Shown here one piece after another: positions 34,781 through 48,700 of a stretch of DNA of 64,000 nucleotides. Both the position numbers and the translations under genes were made by a program. The notes under the pieces are model-generated. The model was not told the DNA's origin. It ran no database searches and was given only the letters and a program-made list of their open reading frames with translations. Location of the stretch: the NCBI RefSeq assembly GCF_027943255.1, contig NC_072893.1:132245784-132309783 (forward strand). The letters are read 5' to 3'. Origin of the DNA: Anastrepha obliqua (Eukaryota; Arthropoda; Insecta; Diptera; Tephritidae). Position 1 is the first letter of the stretch. Every line of letters starts with the position of its first letter.

Positions 34781-35885
34781 GATTGAATTCTATATATATA
34801 TATATATTTACTGAATTCTAAAATGTAGGGGTCAAATGTGAAACTTTCGGCAACGCACTTTCGATGCCACAATTAAATTACTTGCGCGAGTACATAAACA
34901 AGAAATTAAGATCTTTGTGTTATACTTTGCGTGTTTATAAAATACTATCGATTTTTCTCGTTTATAACTTTTATTCACGACTTTTTGATACGTTTATGTA
35001 TACTCCAAAACTATAGATTTTCCATCCAAAGTATATTTTTTTCATCAAAACTATTCTTAATGGTAGCTGTGGTAATCGAAATAGCCTGTAGCCGATTTAA
35101 CAAACACGATGACAGAACGAGAATGTGAAAAGCATCCTTGCCATGTTATGGTAAAAAGAAAAAGCACATGGTTGCATATGATTAGCCATGAACCAATTAC
35201 TAAATATCATATAATCGTTCAACCGTGGGCTGTAATCGAATTTGTAAAAAAAGTTCGTCACGTTCTGCTTTTTGGAATTTTTCGTTTAGTTTATATTTCA
35301 TGCTTCTTTTACATTTTCCGCATTTAAAAATCGACCTGTTCTGTTACTCCACGATTGTAAACCACTTTCTACCATGAAAATCATATTTTTTTAAAACTTT
35401 GTTAATTTTCAATCAATTAAGGAATGCGAGCTGTCAATTTCATGGCATGCGGAAAAATCATTTCATAACTTTTCATAAAGAAAATCAATTTTTCGGGCAG
35501 AAAAAAAGTTATTAAACGCGAAATAAAAAAAATATCAGTAGCTCAATATATTCACTGCCTAACGTTGTTTCAAACATCACTTTGAAAGGAAACGCGAACT
35601 ATAAGATTGCACTATATGTATTTATATATGCTTCTGTACTGTTTGACAAATAGATTCAATATTATTATAATGAGCGCGAAAAAATTCTTGAAATAGGTCA
35701 CAAGATTTTTATTTGAAAAGCGATGAATTTTCGCATATTAATTTACTAAAGGAACTGAAACTGGCGTCACCTGCGGAATTAAAAGATTTTTTGGATCTAT
35801 TTGTTTATAAATCTAAAAAAAAAAAAATTCGAACGCATCTCTTTTTTTTAATTTATATTACATATATCCAAGACAAAACACAATT
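34781..35885. other. Spacer upstream of the LUC7L3-like gene
   Basis: AT-rich; a TA dinucleotide run at 34792-34807 sits just 5' of the LUC7L3 start. No gene is supported. Small frames at 34931-35330 have no recognisable features. Confidence 0.4.
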
Positions 35886-35889
35886 ACAA

Positions 35890-36315
35890 CTGCTGGACCC
35901 AACAGTATATATACAGACATTAAACCATTACCAGACAGAACCATAGGGAGACTTCTACCGCTTTCCTATATTCCTACTCCGAATGGCGTCATCGGAGTCC
36001 AGCCACCACCGATCACAGAAGAAGAGCTTCAGCTACCTCCTGAGATCAGCGTAACTTTGGCTCAATTACGTTCTGGATATTTTAGTACTTATCCAGAATC
36101 GACCCGGACATACCCAATATACATATGTCCAGCATGTGAAGGCACACAATACGGCACTAACCACCTATTTACTAACCTACTCACCTAACACTGGACCCAA
36201 CCTGACAAAACAACACATTTCTTGTGTATAGCCTTAGATGAGTTAGACGAAGACCACCGGTGACTAAAACACACTGGCAGGGTTCAGTAAGCTGCTACAA
36301 CTCCAACAACAACCA
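35890..36315 (+). mobile_element. LINE 3' end, related to the DUSP12-intron LINE
   Basis: Across frame breaks the plus strand encodes GVQPPPITEEELQLPPEISVTLAQLRSGYFS, then ICPACEGTQYGTNHLFT, and ends ALDELDEDHR-stop. This matches the C-terminus of the LINE at 21277-24838 (VQPPPIADEELQLPRES..., LDELEEDDR). It ends in AACTCCAACAACAACC, the same CAA-rich tail. It is 5'-truncated and dead. Confidence 0.85.
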
Positions 36316-37275
36316 AAGAAAAGAAATTATGCACAAGCGCACAAACTTTCTTACCATGGCCTCATCCTTATAAAAACTGCTTTTGGAGCTATATTTATAA
36401 TTCGTGCTTTTTCTATTTTACACACGGTACTTCATTTTCATTAGTTTGTTTAGTTTAAATGTCACAAATCGCAATATTACCATGCCATTCACTGAATTTT
36501 CGCAAACATGTAATTTATGCTCCTTTGTATTATTTAAGTGCCTGACGTCACACTTTTCAAAATCGCGAAAAATAAAATAACGGTTTTGGGAAGACGCCAG
36601 CTTTTGCATTCAATTCGCCTTAATTCTTGGCATACTAAAGCTTTATATCTGGTCCAAGGCGAATTCATCTAAGGTGATGTTATTACAACAGTTGATTTGT
36701 TGTTTTTTCTTTCATTTTGGCGGCTTAAATTTCAAAGCGATCTGTTTTTAATCGATGTTTATGGAAAGTAACCTGTCTATTTTGACATTTATGCCCGCCC
36801 AAGGACCATCACTTCAGCAGCATTCACCACAAAGAGATCGATCCCAATTACGTTCCGTTAACCTACACCCATCGAGATACACATTTTTTCACCTGCAAAA
36901 CCTGATTGTTCGTTCATGAAAGTAGTAACTCATGACAAAATTTATTTGCGCATTTCAATATTTTTAAATAAAAAGAATACGATTAGGAAACAATTTTGCG
37001 AAAGGACGAAGCTACGTCTACTTTTATCAAAAGCCGAAAACTACTACTAACCTGAACTTGTTTCACGCATAGCAAGTTTATTTCTCTTTCAATACTTCCT
37101 TCATCTACATACTTACATATGTATGTATATATTCACATATCACTGTAACTTTCTAAAACACATTTGATATTTCGGGTTATCATAATAAAATTACAAATTC
37201 ACTAACCAAAAATATAAATTGTTTGACTTGCGCAGCAAAAAGGGCTTCTACTGTTAACCGACTGATAACCGAAAA
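36316..37275. other. Spacer, with a LINE-tail scrap
   Basis: The segment 36786-36835 (GCCCGCCCAAGGACCATCACTTCAGCAGCATTCACC) resembles the tail of the short LINE-head repeats at 29.2 kb. Otherwise AT-rich; the 5' end of phosphatase B should lie near 37.2 kb. Confidence 0.4.
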
Positions 37276-38031
37276 ATGGCTTTCGGACCGCCTACGCGCC
37301 GATTACTTGTATTAGATTTTGACGAGACGTTAACGTCTATAGATCCGGTATTCCTCCTACGCGATTTGCTACCCGTAAATCGACGGCCCAAAGAGCCTAA
37401 TTTTACGAGAGTTGGCTGGATTGACTATACGAACTCGCTATTAAGAGAGCTGTGCTCATCAGGCTTTTCAGTGGTAGAGTTACGGAGCCTCATTGCGGCC
37501 ATACCGCCAGTTCCCAGTATGGTGGAATTTGTGCAACATCTATACGATTCGTGTGATCCCAAATACGACATCATCATTATAAGCGACACCAGCTCAATTT
37601 TCATTCAGGACTGGCTTGCCAATCATAAACTGACCAAATGTATCAAAGCCGTTTTCACGAATCCAGCTTTCGTTGTAAGCAACGATGGGCTCTTGATGCG
37701 ACCCTACCACAGTAACACGTGCCCGTTAAGTCCACCTAACATGTGCAAGCGTTCCATTCTGGAGAACTATGTGTCGAAGCGACATGAAATGGGCATCAAT
37801 TACGAACGGACGATTTTCGTTGCGGATGGCGCGCATGATTATTGTCCTATGTTGGGTATACGTAGAGATGATATAGTGTGTGTTCGCAAGGGAAAGGATT
37901 TGGAGCAGAGAGTACGTTGCTACCGCAGAAAGTGCAAGGTACGGCCGCTGTTATTGTTGTGGAGTACTGGACATGAGTTGCTGTCGTTGCTGGAGTCAGT
38001 AATGGACTGCGTGGCTATTTCATGTTTTTGA
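37276..38031 (+). CDS. PHOSPHO1/2-type HAD phosphatase B (divergent)
   Basis: An intronless 251-residue paralogue of the phosphatase at 15503-16336. Motif I is DFDET (Asp14, Asp16), motif II IISDTSS, and the motif III lysine sits in MCKRSIL. Motif IV reads VADGAHDYCP where phosphatase A has VGDGHNDLCP: both metal-binding Asp residues remain, but Gly becomes Ala and His-Asn becomes Ala-His. The C-terminus is shorter than in A and ends in a hydrophobic, Cys-containing SVMDCVAISCF. The start is in GAAAAATGG. It is convergent with e(y)3. Probably a working enzyme of uncertain substrate; altered loop residues may have changed specificity or rate. AATAAA lies at 38071 and 38103. Confidence 0.92.
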   Translation: MAFGPPTRRLLVLDFDETLTSIDPVFLLRDLLPVNRRPKEPNFTRVGWIDYTNSLLRELCSSGFSVVELRSLIAAIPPVPSMVEFVQHLYDSCDPKYDIIIISDTSSIFIQDWLANHKLTKCIKAVFTNPAFVVSNDGLLMRPYHSNTCPLSPPNMCKRSILENYVSKRHEMGINYERTIFVADGAHDYCPMLGIRRDDIVCVRKGKDLEQRVRCYRRKCKVRPLLLLWSTGHELLSLLESVMDCVAISCF

Positions 38032-38070
38032 GCGTTTTTGAGGGTACTTGAAAGGAATTTTGCTTAAATT

Positions 38071-38108
38071 AATAAAATTGTAGCAAAAATTAGTTACACG
38101 ATAATAAA
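38071..38108 (+). terminator. Poly(A) signals of phosphatase B
   Basis: AATAAA occurs at 38071-38076 and 38103-38108, 40-75 nt after the stop codon. Confidence 0.5.
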
Positions 38109-39759
38109 AGGTTATGGTTATATTGCAAACAGTGAGAACTTGATCCAAAAACCAAAAACAAGCCTAACCAACATTTATAATTTTCTTTATACCAATTCCA
38201 GTATTCATATTTTTGGCAAAATAAATTATTGTAGAAAAATAACCGCATATTTTATTTTTATTATAATTATCATATCATTAAAATAGTATCATAGCATTTA
38301 TTTGGGTAAATTAATTACTTTATTACAGTAAATTAACCTGGAGCGTATATCGCCTCCAACGCGCCACAACTGCGGAGAGGAGGCGTCCGTAAGGGACAGA
38401 TAGTGCACTTTTCTTTTGTAGACTTAAATATTCGTTTGCTTCTTACTGCTTAGTTGGTATTTAAGAACTAATTTTTAGATAAGAAATAAAAAAATACAAA
38501 TTATATAGGATCCAAGAGAACCAATTGTGTTCATGTACGCATTTTTGTTGATTTTTATTAACTACATTATTTTTGTCAACACACTTACAATTCTATAATA
38601 ATTGTATATGGATTAAAATCATGTAAAGCAAACGCAGCGGCGGAGAGTGTGTGGCATTATCAGAAAAGTTTAAAATTGAGAGAACCCGCATTAAGGGGTT
38701 CGAAGTCATTGTCAAGAAAAGCAACAGCAAAAATAATAAAAGCAATTACTTGCTTTTTAGAAAACAACAAACACTTCATAACCATAACTACATAAGTTAG
38801 CTAAAAAAAACTTAACGATTTAAAAACTACATCTAAGGATTGCATATTCAAACATTAAAAATTAAATTGCAGCAATTGGAAAACCACATAGAAATATTTC
38901 ATCTTCATAAGGCGCAACTGAAGCTCTGCATAGATTGCATTTTTCGACAATTGCCACTCCGCCGCTTGAAATATAGTTTGTTCGACAACTAATGTTGCTT
39001 TTTTGTTATATCTTTAAATACATTTTCTTTGTAATATAATATTACAGTTTATGGTGTTGTATACAAAGTGAATTTTACGCATTATTTAGTTAAATATTAA
39101 ATTTAATAAGTTTTATTACATTTTTATTATGGTTTAATTTGTTTCCTCTTAGCTTTACTTAAGACTTAAATTAACTCTTATGTGCATTATTTGACATTTT
39201 ATAAAGACATGATTGTGTTTGCAAGCAGCAAACCTTTTACTTTTGTTTTAGTAGTAACTAATGTACGTAAACATTTGATTTTAATTTAAATATTCATTAT
39301 TTCCTGTTTGCACTATAATACATTTGATAAATTAAAACTTTAGGTTTAACGTTTTAGAGTAGGCGAATCGAGCATATATTCCATAAATTTAGCTTATCAG
39401 TAAACAGAACTAAACATATAAACTTAATTAAAAATTAAAACTAAAAACTTAATTTTCAACTCAAATCATAAACAAAGTCGTTAAGGTTCATGAATAGGCG
39501 TTAAGTTTGTCATCAATTCTTCAATAATATGCTCAAAGCGCAGTATCTTTAAACTTAAGACGAAATGTAAATTTCTGCTTTGAACTTGTGAATGTTTTAG
39601 TAAAATTTTAAGATGCTTTCGTTCCTCATTCACATCCCCATCCACGGTGTTTTAGAGCAGCTCATGCACCAACATACTTTGTTCAGTTGTCGCCGCACTT
39701 CATTGCTACTACATATCTGTTAGGCTACTACGCTTGGGGCAGTAACGTATCACCCCCAC
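38109..39759. other. Convergent intergenic region and e(y)3 3' UTR
   Basis: No gene lies between the two convergent genes. Minus-strand AATAAA at 39112-39117 and 39123-39128, about 630 nt after the e(y)3 stop, could end that transcript. Confidence 0.4.
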
Positions 39760-42700
39760 TCAGGCAACAACGGGCGGTGGCGGCGGCAGCGTACTGGCTG
39801 CGCTAGATTTGTTCATTGCAGGCGCAACAGCTGGGGTGGCACCTTTGGTGCATGCACCATTGCTATTCGTTGCTTCATTGGCTATCGCGGTGGCACCAAC
39901 AGTCGACGCGTGAGGTTGCGGTAGGATTTTTACTGGCTGTTTTTGTTGCATTGCGGCGGGTGACGACGACTGATTCGATGCACACGTGGCTACTACGCTG
40001 CTAACGCATGGGCTGGCTATTTGAACACGTTTTACGCTCTTCGAGCGGCCGCATGGCACACACAACATGGAGCATTGTTCACGCAATTTCGTGATGTGAT
40101 CTATTCTATACTCGTTAATCCACTTTACTTTCTTGTGTTTGACTTGTTTGATCTTCTCGCCATTTGGCGAGATTAGAGTTGGTTGTTGCGGCAAGCCCTC
40201 TGGTTTGGTGGCGCCGCAACGAATGCAAATACTGCAACGATCACAACTCCATCGACCTGGTAAACCGATAAACGTTAGTAATCTTATCATTGTACTTATA
40301 AAATTTGGCAGTACTCACCATCTGGCACGGCTTTGATGCCCAGGCAATAAATGTGAAAGCCTCGATCGCACTGCTCGCAGTATAACATTTTGTTCTGATC
40401 CTTCTTTCCTTTGCATTTAATGCAGCATTTACACTCGGTACACTGCCAGTTGTAGTTCCTCACACGCGCCACCATGCGATGTGGCATTTCAATACAACTC
40501 GGGTGTACTGCAAAGAGAGCAATGTATAGTTTAAACTCGAGTACTTAAAAAAGATTTTCTAAGCTGATCAATTACCTCTGCGTCGACATGTGTAACAGCA
40601 TATAAAGACCTCGGGCAGATTTTTCATATTTCGATTCTGCACAAGTTGACAAACGCCACAGGTGACTGGCGTGTTGCTCTCCTCTTCAGATGACGACGAA
40701 GTATCACCGTTTGAGCTATCCGAATCGGTATCCGAGTCCTTTAATAAGAAAAGTTCAAATACCCTCAAGTTCTTGTTCAGTTCTATTAATTTTGTATAAC
40801 TTACCGTTTCACTTTCACTGTCCGATGAGGACAACGCGGACTCTGTTGCACTGTCGCTTTCCACTTTATAGCTTTCCTCTGCTGACTTCACGTTATCACA
40901 ATTTGCCTTTGAGGCATAGCGTGAACGCCCGCTACATCGCAGATCGTTTGCTGCCGTGGTGCTTTCCATACAGTTGCCAATGGTGGCCTGTGCGTCTGCT
41001 GCATTAGCAGTCAGACTTGTAACCTGAGCGCTCTGGCGATCAACCAATGGCTTTGTATCCAACTCATATTGCGTCATACGTTCAGCCAGCAAACGTGGGT
41101 CCTGAAGAACCGTGTTAAGCGGGAAACAACTGCAAATCAAGAAAAAAAATTTCGCTGCTGAGCCTTAATTAAACTTGGCATTTCCTTTCTCATTTACCTC
41201 AACTCAAATGGCGTGTATTGACGATATTCCGCATAAAACTGGCCCGGTATAACTGCTACGGGGTAACTGGTGTTCAGATCCCGTGTCGGCGTAGTGTTGC
41301 GCGGTTGCAGCAAGGTTGGTGGTTCAGGTATTTGCTCGGCTTTGGCGGCCTCTGCCACTGACTCAGCTACAGGCCTATTCACAAGAGTTGCAATGGGTGC
41401 TGTTGCAGGCAATGGCACATTCACTGTTAACGTCTGCAAGTCTAGGCATGCTAAACGTTCCTCCTTGCGGCTGCAAATACAATAAATACAGAGTTTTAAA
41501 TTTTAAAAGCCTGTTCAACTTTATTCTTTTTTTTTTTTATTTGAAGAATATGTTACCTCCTATTGAAGTAAGAATTCCATTTGCTGGCTGATAGCAGAGC
41601 ACGTTCACGTGCTTGCAGCCCACGACCAGACACATTGAGACCCAATGCTTTCTGTTTCGCCTCGATTTCGCGCAGATGCTTTTGCCGTATGAAATCCTTA
41701 TACTCCTCGTACTTTTCATAGAAATCTGTATACATAATGTCCAGTATGTCGGATGCCCAGACTGCCGTAATGCCTAAATCGCACATACGTTCTGAAACGA
41801 GGCCTTTCTCCTGCAACCAATTACGCTCCTCCATGTCGATTTGGCGACGTGGCAAATCAGGATATTTTCGCTTAAAGCTCTTAATTCCCAAATATAAAGC
41901 GACCTGCTCTTGGATCATGAAAGTATCGCGATTCTTCGATGGGCAACAACCTTTTGGAGGTGGCCACTCATACTCGGCAATCGCTGAGACGGTAATTTCG
42001 GCGCTGAAATGATTATTATTTTTTAGCTTTCCAAGTTTGTTGTAGAAAATAAAAACTTACTCTTCAGCAACGCAAACTTCCATTTTCTTCTTCTTTGGAC
42101 GTTTGATAACGCTGCCATTTTGGACTGCAGTCACAGTGTTTGGATCCAAGATGCTATTCGTGCTCACCACTGAGGATTGCGACTCATCATTGTTAAGAAA
42201 ATCGGGTTGTCTAAAAATTTACAAGCAAAAACAATAAAAACCGTTACAAAATGTTTATATATATTCATTAAACAAGCTTTTACCTCAAAGGAGTTAGTGG
42301 CTCCGGTGGCAGCTGTATGTGCGTATGACTCAAGTCGGCGCTCATGCGTGTATCCTCTTCAAACACTTGTGGGGACTGTTAAAACAAAATAATAGCGAAA
42401 TGTTTTAGCAATAAAAGCAGGAAAAAGTTTCAAATATGAACACTCAATTATTTCAATTACAATGGTTTCGTGAAAAATTAATTAAACAAAACTAAATACA
42501 TTTAGAAGGTAAATTTTTTCAATTTCTATTGTCGCACCATTTTTCGCCCTCTCTGCAGCGCTTGATGAATATAAAACTGAAACGCATCAATGCAAAGTAA
42601 TTGCGATTGTTGCATAAGTAGTTAATTAACTGAAAATTTAATTTAACATTAACAACAACAGCAGCACTACTATTCTCGCTGGATATCGCTTCATATGACC

Positions 42701-45700
42701 GCATAATAAAACAAAAGCAAGAGCACAGGGGCACGACATCACCAAATGGGGGTTCACTTAATTCCCAACTTGGGTACACAGGGCAGGGGAAATTTATTTG
42801 TAGTTGGCTGGGGAAGATATTCGAACATTCGTAAATTCATATTCGAAAGAAGCCCTATTTATCTCTGTTGGCCGTCAGGTCTCACCGCGCACCACACTTT
42901 TACAATGGTTTTCCTAAGTGGTAGGTATAGGTAAAATACACCACAAGGAAAGCGGGGAACAAAGAAAAGCGTAAAAAGCAGCTGCTCCGCACACCTGAAT
43001 ATTTCTGATATTCAATGATTACGAAGTGGTATGCGGAGATGATGACGTTCGCATGCTGTCGGTATGAGCAATGGAAGCACCGATGAACGCCGCTTGCGGT
43101 GCGCGTAAATAGATATGTGTGTGTTTGCTTTTTTATATGCTTTGCACGTTTGCATTGGTAAAGTGAATTGGCGAAACAGCGAAGTAATAAAATGTACTAA
43201 ATTAATATAAAAAAGAAAAAACGGCGAAAGCACGAAGACGAATGAAATAAGGAAAAAAATAACAAAAAGACAAGACTTACTAGAGCACCATAATGCAGGT
43301 GCTAGAAAATGTAGCGCACAGATAAATTTAGAAGAATCAGTGGAAGCGCTCATAACAACTAGTGAAGCGTCGGTTTTTGGACATTGATTGTACACGATTT
43401 TAGGATTATTCGCGTCAACAAATTTCGCTTATTTCAATATATAGGAACATCTGAGTGTATGTATGTATAAATTGAAACACTTACCGGACTGAAGAGGCCT
43501 TTCATTCGTTCTGGGTCGGGTGTATGCTTCAGACCACCAATGCATCGTGGCCGACTAAGCGCGATTTGCTTAGCGACAGCGCTGGCTCCACGGCCCAAAC
43601 GATGCGCACGACTGCCACGTCCGCTCCCACGGCCAGAACCACGTCCACGACCGCGTCCACCGCGTCCACGGCCAACAGGTGTGCTCACTATACTTGTGGT
43701 CGAATCGTCTAAAACGAAAATAATAAAATCCAAACAACTGAATATTGGTTTTCCAAAACTTTGTTTCAAGAATTTAAATTAATTTCATCATTGCACTATT
43801 GGTTCTTTTATTAATTTTTAAGTACTTGTTTGAATTAATATCTATTGTTTTATATTCCTCCTTCTTGCTTTTACGCTACATTTTACTGCCTCAATCAATA
43901 ATTAATCAATTACAGTCCACCTTTTAGTTTTTCTTTTTACTCACCTCCAGACATACCCGTCCCACTGCCTTCCGCACCACTACCCTGACTGACAGACTCT
44001 TCATGGCGCACATCATATTTGCTGCTGTTTATCGTTGTCTGGATCCGCAGCAGATCCGTTTCCATACCTGCGCGGATTGAGTGGGCAGCGCGTAGCTGTT
44101 GAGTTGCCATGAGCGATGAGAAATCGTTAGGTCTAAAGACCACATCCGGTACTGGATCAGAAGAGGAGAGTATAGTGGCCGGTGGCAGCATTGAGCTGCT
44201 ACTTTGATTTTGCACTGCGGCGTTGATTGCACCGGCATTAACGGCAGCACTTCCACCTGCTATGGTCATAGTGGCAGTGGTGCTGCCATTGCTCGCTGAC
44301 GACGACGACGAGCACATAGTCAAATCGATTTGTGTGGCCAAAGAAATGGACGAAGCTACGCCAGTGCCCAGTTGGCCGCCAGCAGCTGTTGTAACAGTAG
44401 CAGAGCTCATTGAGCTGCTTGAGTAGGTAGACGATATGCTGGAATTCGAGCCACCATAGTGATTAAGGACGGACAAACCAGCATCTGACACTGAACTTGC
44501 GGTGGTATTGTTAATCGAATTTGAGCCAAAGGTGGCACTGCAGCCACCTAAGACGTTTACCGAGCGTTTGCGATTTTTAATAGACACTTCGCCATTGTTG
44601 CCGACAGGTTTCAATTTAGCTACCGGCGTAATTGCGCCACCCGGCAAAAAACTACGTCGGGAACTACGCGCCCCCGTGCGCAAGGCGCGTTCACGTTTCA
44701 AAATCTCACTATCATTCACTACCTCTGCACTTTCCTGCTCGTCGACTGGCTGCTCACCATCGACCATATCGATTGCGAGACGTTTACGCAACAGCTCTAC
44801 ACGTCGTGACTTCGAAACAACCTCCGTATCGTCGATACCAATGTTGCCTTCGTTAAATGCTGCTGCCACTGGCATTTGCACGACGTTGGCCGTCGCAGTA
44901 GCATTATTGAAGGCATTCTTTTTCGGACGGCCACGCCGTTTGACGACGGGTGTGTGTACAAGCAACTGTTCTGAGGTTGCTCCACTTACTTCATTCGATA
45001 CGTAACTATTATTAGCTACATCATTGTTCAAATTGTACTGCATGGGATCTTCCTCGTCTAGTGGTATAGCCAGCAGATGTTCGTGGCGTTGTTTGCGTGG
45101 ACGATGAATGGAAGTCTTTGGCGAAGAGAGATGCATTGCGATGGAGGCGTTATCTGATTGAGCAACATCGTTGGTTATGTCCACGACGTGATGATTGCCA
45201 CCGAATATGGTGGGTGATGTAGTTATTAATTTCGTATTAGACGACTCATCGTCCGTCAGTATGGTTAAAGTGGCCATGGTATGCGACTCACTATCAATGC
45301 GCCGCACTTTATTTGGTGTGATCTGTACCAGAGCAAAAAATATGACATGTATGAAAATTGTGAAAATGGTGCAATAGAATACTAACTAAAACAAAGTAAA
45401 ATTAAATAGTTTAAATGAAAAAATAATTTATTAACAAAATATTAAATAATTAAAAACATGTTTATCAAATCTGTCCACGCACAGAAAAATGTTATTATTT
45501 TTACTTATTATTTTCCTAAGAGCTCTCCACTCATCTAACCCTGAAACCTCTAAAATCGGATAATTCCCTTTTACAACACGCTTTCTTTTCCAATTTTTAT
45601 TAAATATATATAATTTTTTTTTGTTTCAGCATCCATTAAGTTTCCAATGAAATAAAATTAATTAAGGATAAACAAAAGCCAAGGTAACAGAATTGATCGA

Positions 45701-48700
45701 ACAAAAATTAAGTAAAGAAAAAAGCAATTAAATAAAACTGATTCTAAAGTTTCCTTCTTAACTCACCTCGATGCATTGTTCCGCTACTTCGTTCTCCATC
45801 ATCAAAGTCGACATGGCGCTCGCGTGCCTTTTCATATTCATATGATTTACCTCATCCGTTGGTGCTGTTGAATCCTCCATAATGTTGTTGTTGTGACTCA
45901 AAATATCTGCGCTATTTTCCTCGTAGGCACCGGAACCTGTTGTATCATTCAATCCATCCTCGTTGTTTATATGCAGATTCTCTGGCAACGCAGCGCTATC
46001 GTCCAGTGTTAAACGCGGACTGCCCTCCGGAGTATCCAGAATCTCAATCGAATCAATGACCTTCTCCGGTTGCAGTGCCATCTGACATGACATGTTAGCA
46101 CTCATAGCTGCATTATTTAAGGTCGCGTCCGCAGCATTGGCTGCACACGTTATGGTCGAATTTTGCCGTACACGCGCGCCATTAGCCATTAACCGTTCTG
46201 TTAATTGGGGATATTTAATGCTGTTGCTTATTTGCTGTTGCTTCTGTTGTGGCTGGTGGAGGCCATGTTGTTGATGATGCTGTTGCTGTTGCGGCTTCGG
46301 CTGTAGTGGCGGAGGTGTACCGTATTTGGTAGCGTTCAGCGACGTATTCAATTGATTGAGCAGGAAACTGTTGGTGTTGTCCAGTGGTGGCGCAGTCTGT
46401 ATAACGGTCATTTCACGCTGCAGCCGTTCCATGAGTATGGTGGCTTGTGGTGGTTGTTGCGCATCGCTTATTTGAGGATCCGCATCAGTGTAGGTGAAGT
46501 GCGCTGGCGATGAGCCAGGCGAGGGTGAGGATGTCAAGTCGACGGTATCAACAACAATCGACAAATCATCAGCGGATAGCGGCGGCTGCATGAGTTGCGA
46601 TTCTTCAGCGTTTTCCATTTGCAGCGAATCACCATTGCTAACATGAAACACATTGTTGAATACCTGTGGGTCATGTTGCTGCAAACACACATCAATATCC
46701 ATGTCGTCAGAGTTACGACGTGGCTCCTCAAGGTCCTCCTCTTCAGCAAATGTTGTGTTGTCATTGTTGAAGCCACAAAATTCTTGGCTACTGCTCGATT
46801 CGCAACCGTTCACTATTTGCTCGCGCGCATTACTCTCTGTACTTTTTTGTGGACCCAGCGGCCTTTGCGGCGCGGCGCACATGACTGTGGCGTTTGTGTC
46901 GATGGCGCTTTTTGGGTCGCTGGATTTTCCACACTTTTTTGAAGCATTACGCTGTGGTTTATCCTCTAAAACTGCTTTCATTTTCAATGTTGGCGACGAA
47001 AGATTTTTAATGGTCAGCTTGGGCACCACTTTGTTAGCAGCTGACTCTTCCCCGGCTGAAAGGGGTGGCGATGATTCGCCACTTAGGCATTCATCACTCT
47101 CTTCCGAGGATTGATGCTCCATATTGGGTATAGATTTAATAGTTAGTTTGGGGATTTTCTCCTTGCACTCGCTGCTGCCACCATCCTGACTGTTAGTTTT
47201 AATTGTCAGCTTTGGCACTACTTTCTCCACAGAAGCGTCACAAATGCTACCTTTCACATCCTGGCGAGATATCATTAGTTTGGGCAGCCTTTCTGGTGAC
47301 TCCGGCTTGCGGGTGCTGGTCGACAGCTGCCGCACCACAAGCGACGATTGCTTGGGTGATTGTGGCGACACGCTGCCCTCCAAATTCGCCATGGAGATGG
47401 TTAGTTTCGGGATTGCATGAATGTGCTCCATTTCGGGTTGCTGGTGCAATGTCTTAATACAAAATTTAGGCGTTGCGGCTTCAGCGGCAGTTTCGTTTGT
47501 TTTTATTGTTATCTTGGGTATCTTCTCTGGCGGCGGTGCTGGATCCTCGCTTATGTCGCTTAGCGACTCTTCTACATCCAGAGATTTCGTTTTGATCGTC
47601 AACTTTGGTATGATCTGTGCGTTAGAGGTGTCATTGTGCTGCGTTATAATGACTGCGTGTTCCTGACCGGTTTTGATTGTAAGTTTGGGAATTTTACTGT
47701 TACCGCTGCCAGCGACATTGCCGCCGTCGTTAGCTTCGGCTTTGTCTTCAACGGAAATAGTCGCTGTAGATGTGCTGATGCAGGCACCTGTTGCATTGGT
47801 TTTAATTGTTAGTTTTGGCACCAGCTCCTCGTGCTTCGGAGGCAATGTTTTTATCGTCAGCTTAGGCACAGAACATGTATTATTGGTGGTATTTGAAACC
47901 GTACACAACGCGGTGGTGGAAGACAGCGAGGGCACGCCTGCTGACGAAGATGTGCTGGACGATGACGACGAGGAGAAAGCTGGCGAAATTGTGGACATTA
48001 TCGATTCGCTGGTGCCATCTAGCGATGTTTTTATGGTGAGCTTCGGTATGGGTGGTGGAGTGTGTTCCGCAAGTGATTTTGTAGTTGCTGTGCTGTTCGC
48101 CATGGAAGTGGACGCCGGCAATTGACTAATGCTGTTGTTACCATGCAAACTGCCTTGAGAATCGGACATTTTGATCGTAAGCCTAGGCACAATTGAACTG
48201 TCCGAACTGTCGTTGGCCGAACGTATTGTCAATTTGGGCACAATGTGTGGTTCGTCGCTGCCTCCAACGACGACGGACGCCTTAATAGTTAGCTTCGGTA
48301 TTTGTGCACCGATTCTTGTGCTACAGGGCTCTGCCAGCATATCGTCTTCGGCTGAAGACGAATAGTCCGAGGATGCAACATCATTTGTTTTCTTCACGAT
48401 CGGTCTAATTGTGATTTTCGGCACAATATTTGGACTATTATGTGTGTGTAAGTTGATTTTCAATGGTTCCACTTTGCGGGACGGCTCAGCACCGCTGTAG
48501 CCAGCGGCATTGTCTTCCGCAGCTATCAATTCGGTATTGCTCTGAGATTCAATGGAGCGTGCATTTACGCTCGTAGCGTTTGGCTTGGGTAATTTTAGTA
48601 TTATCTTATGTGATTCGGTGGTTTGCTCAGTTTGCATTACTTGACCTTGCTCGCCACCGGCACTTAAACTCACTGCGTGACCAGCGACAGTATCGCCGCT

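Noticed and set aside
46595..48365. Several plus-strand frames opposite e(y)3 (84-153 codons)
   Set aside because: They mirror the coding strand of e(y)3, with Val/Leu/Ser-rich translations created by its repeated motifs.
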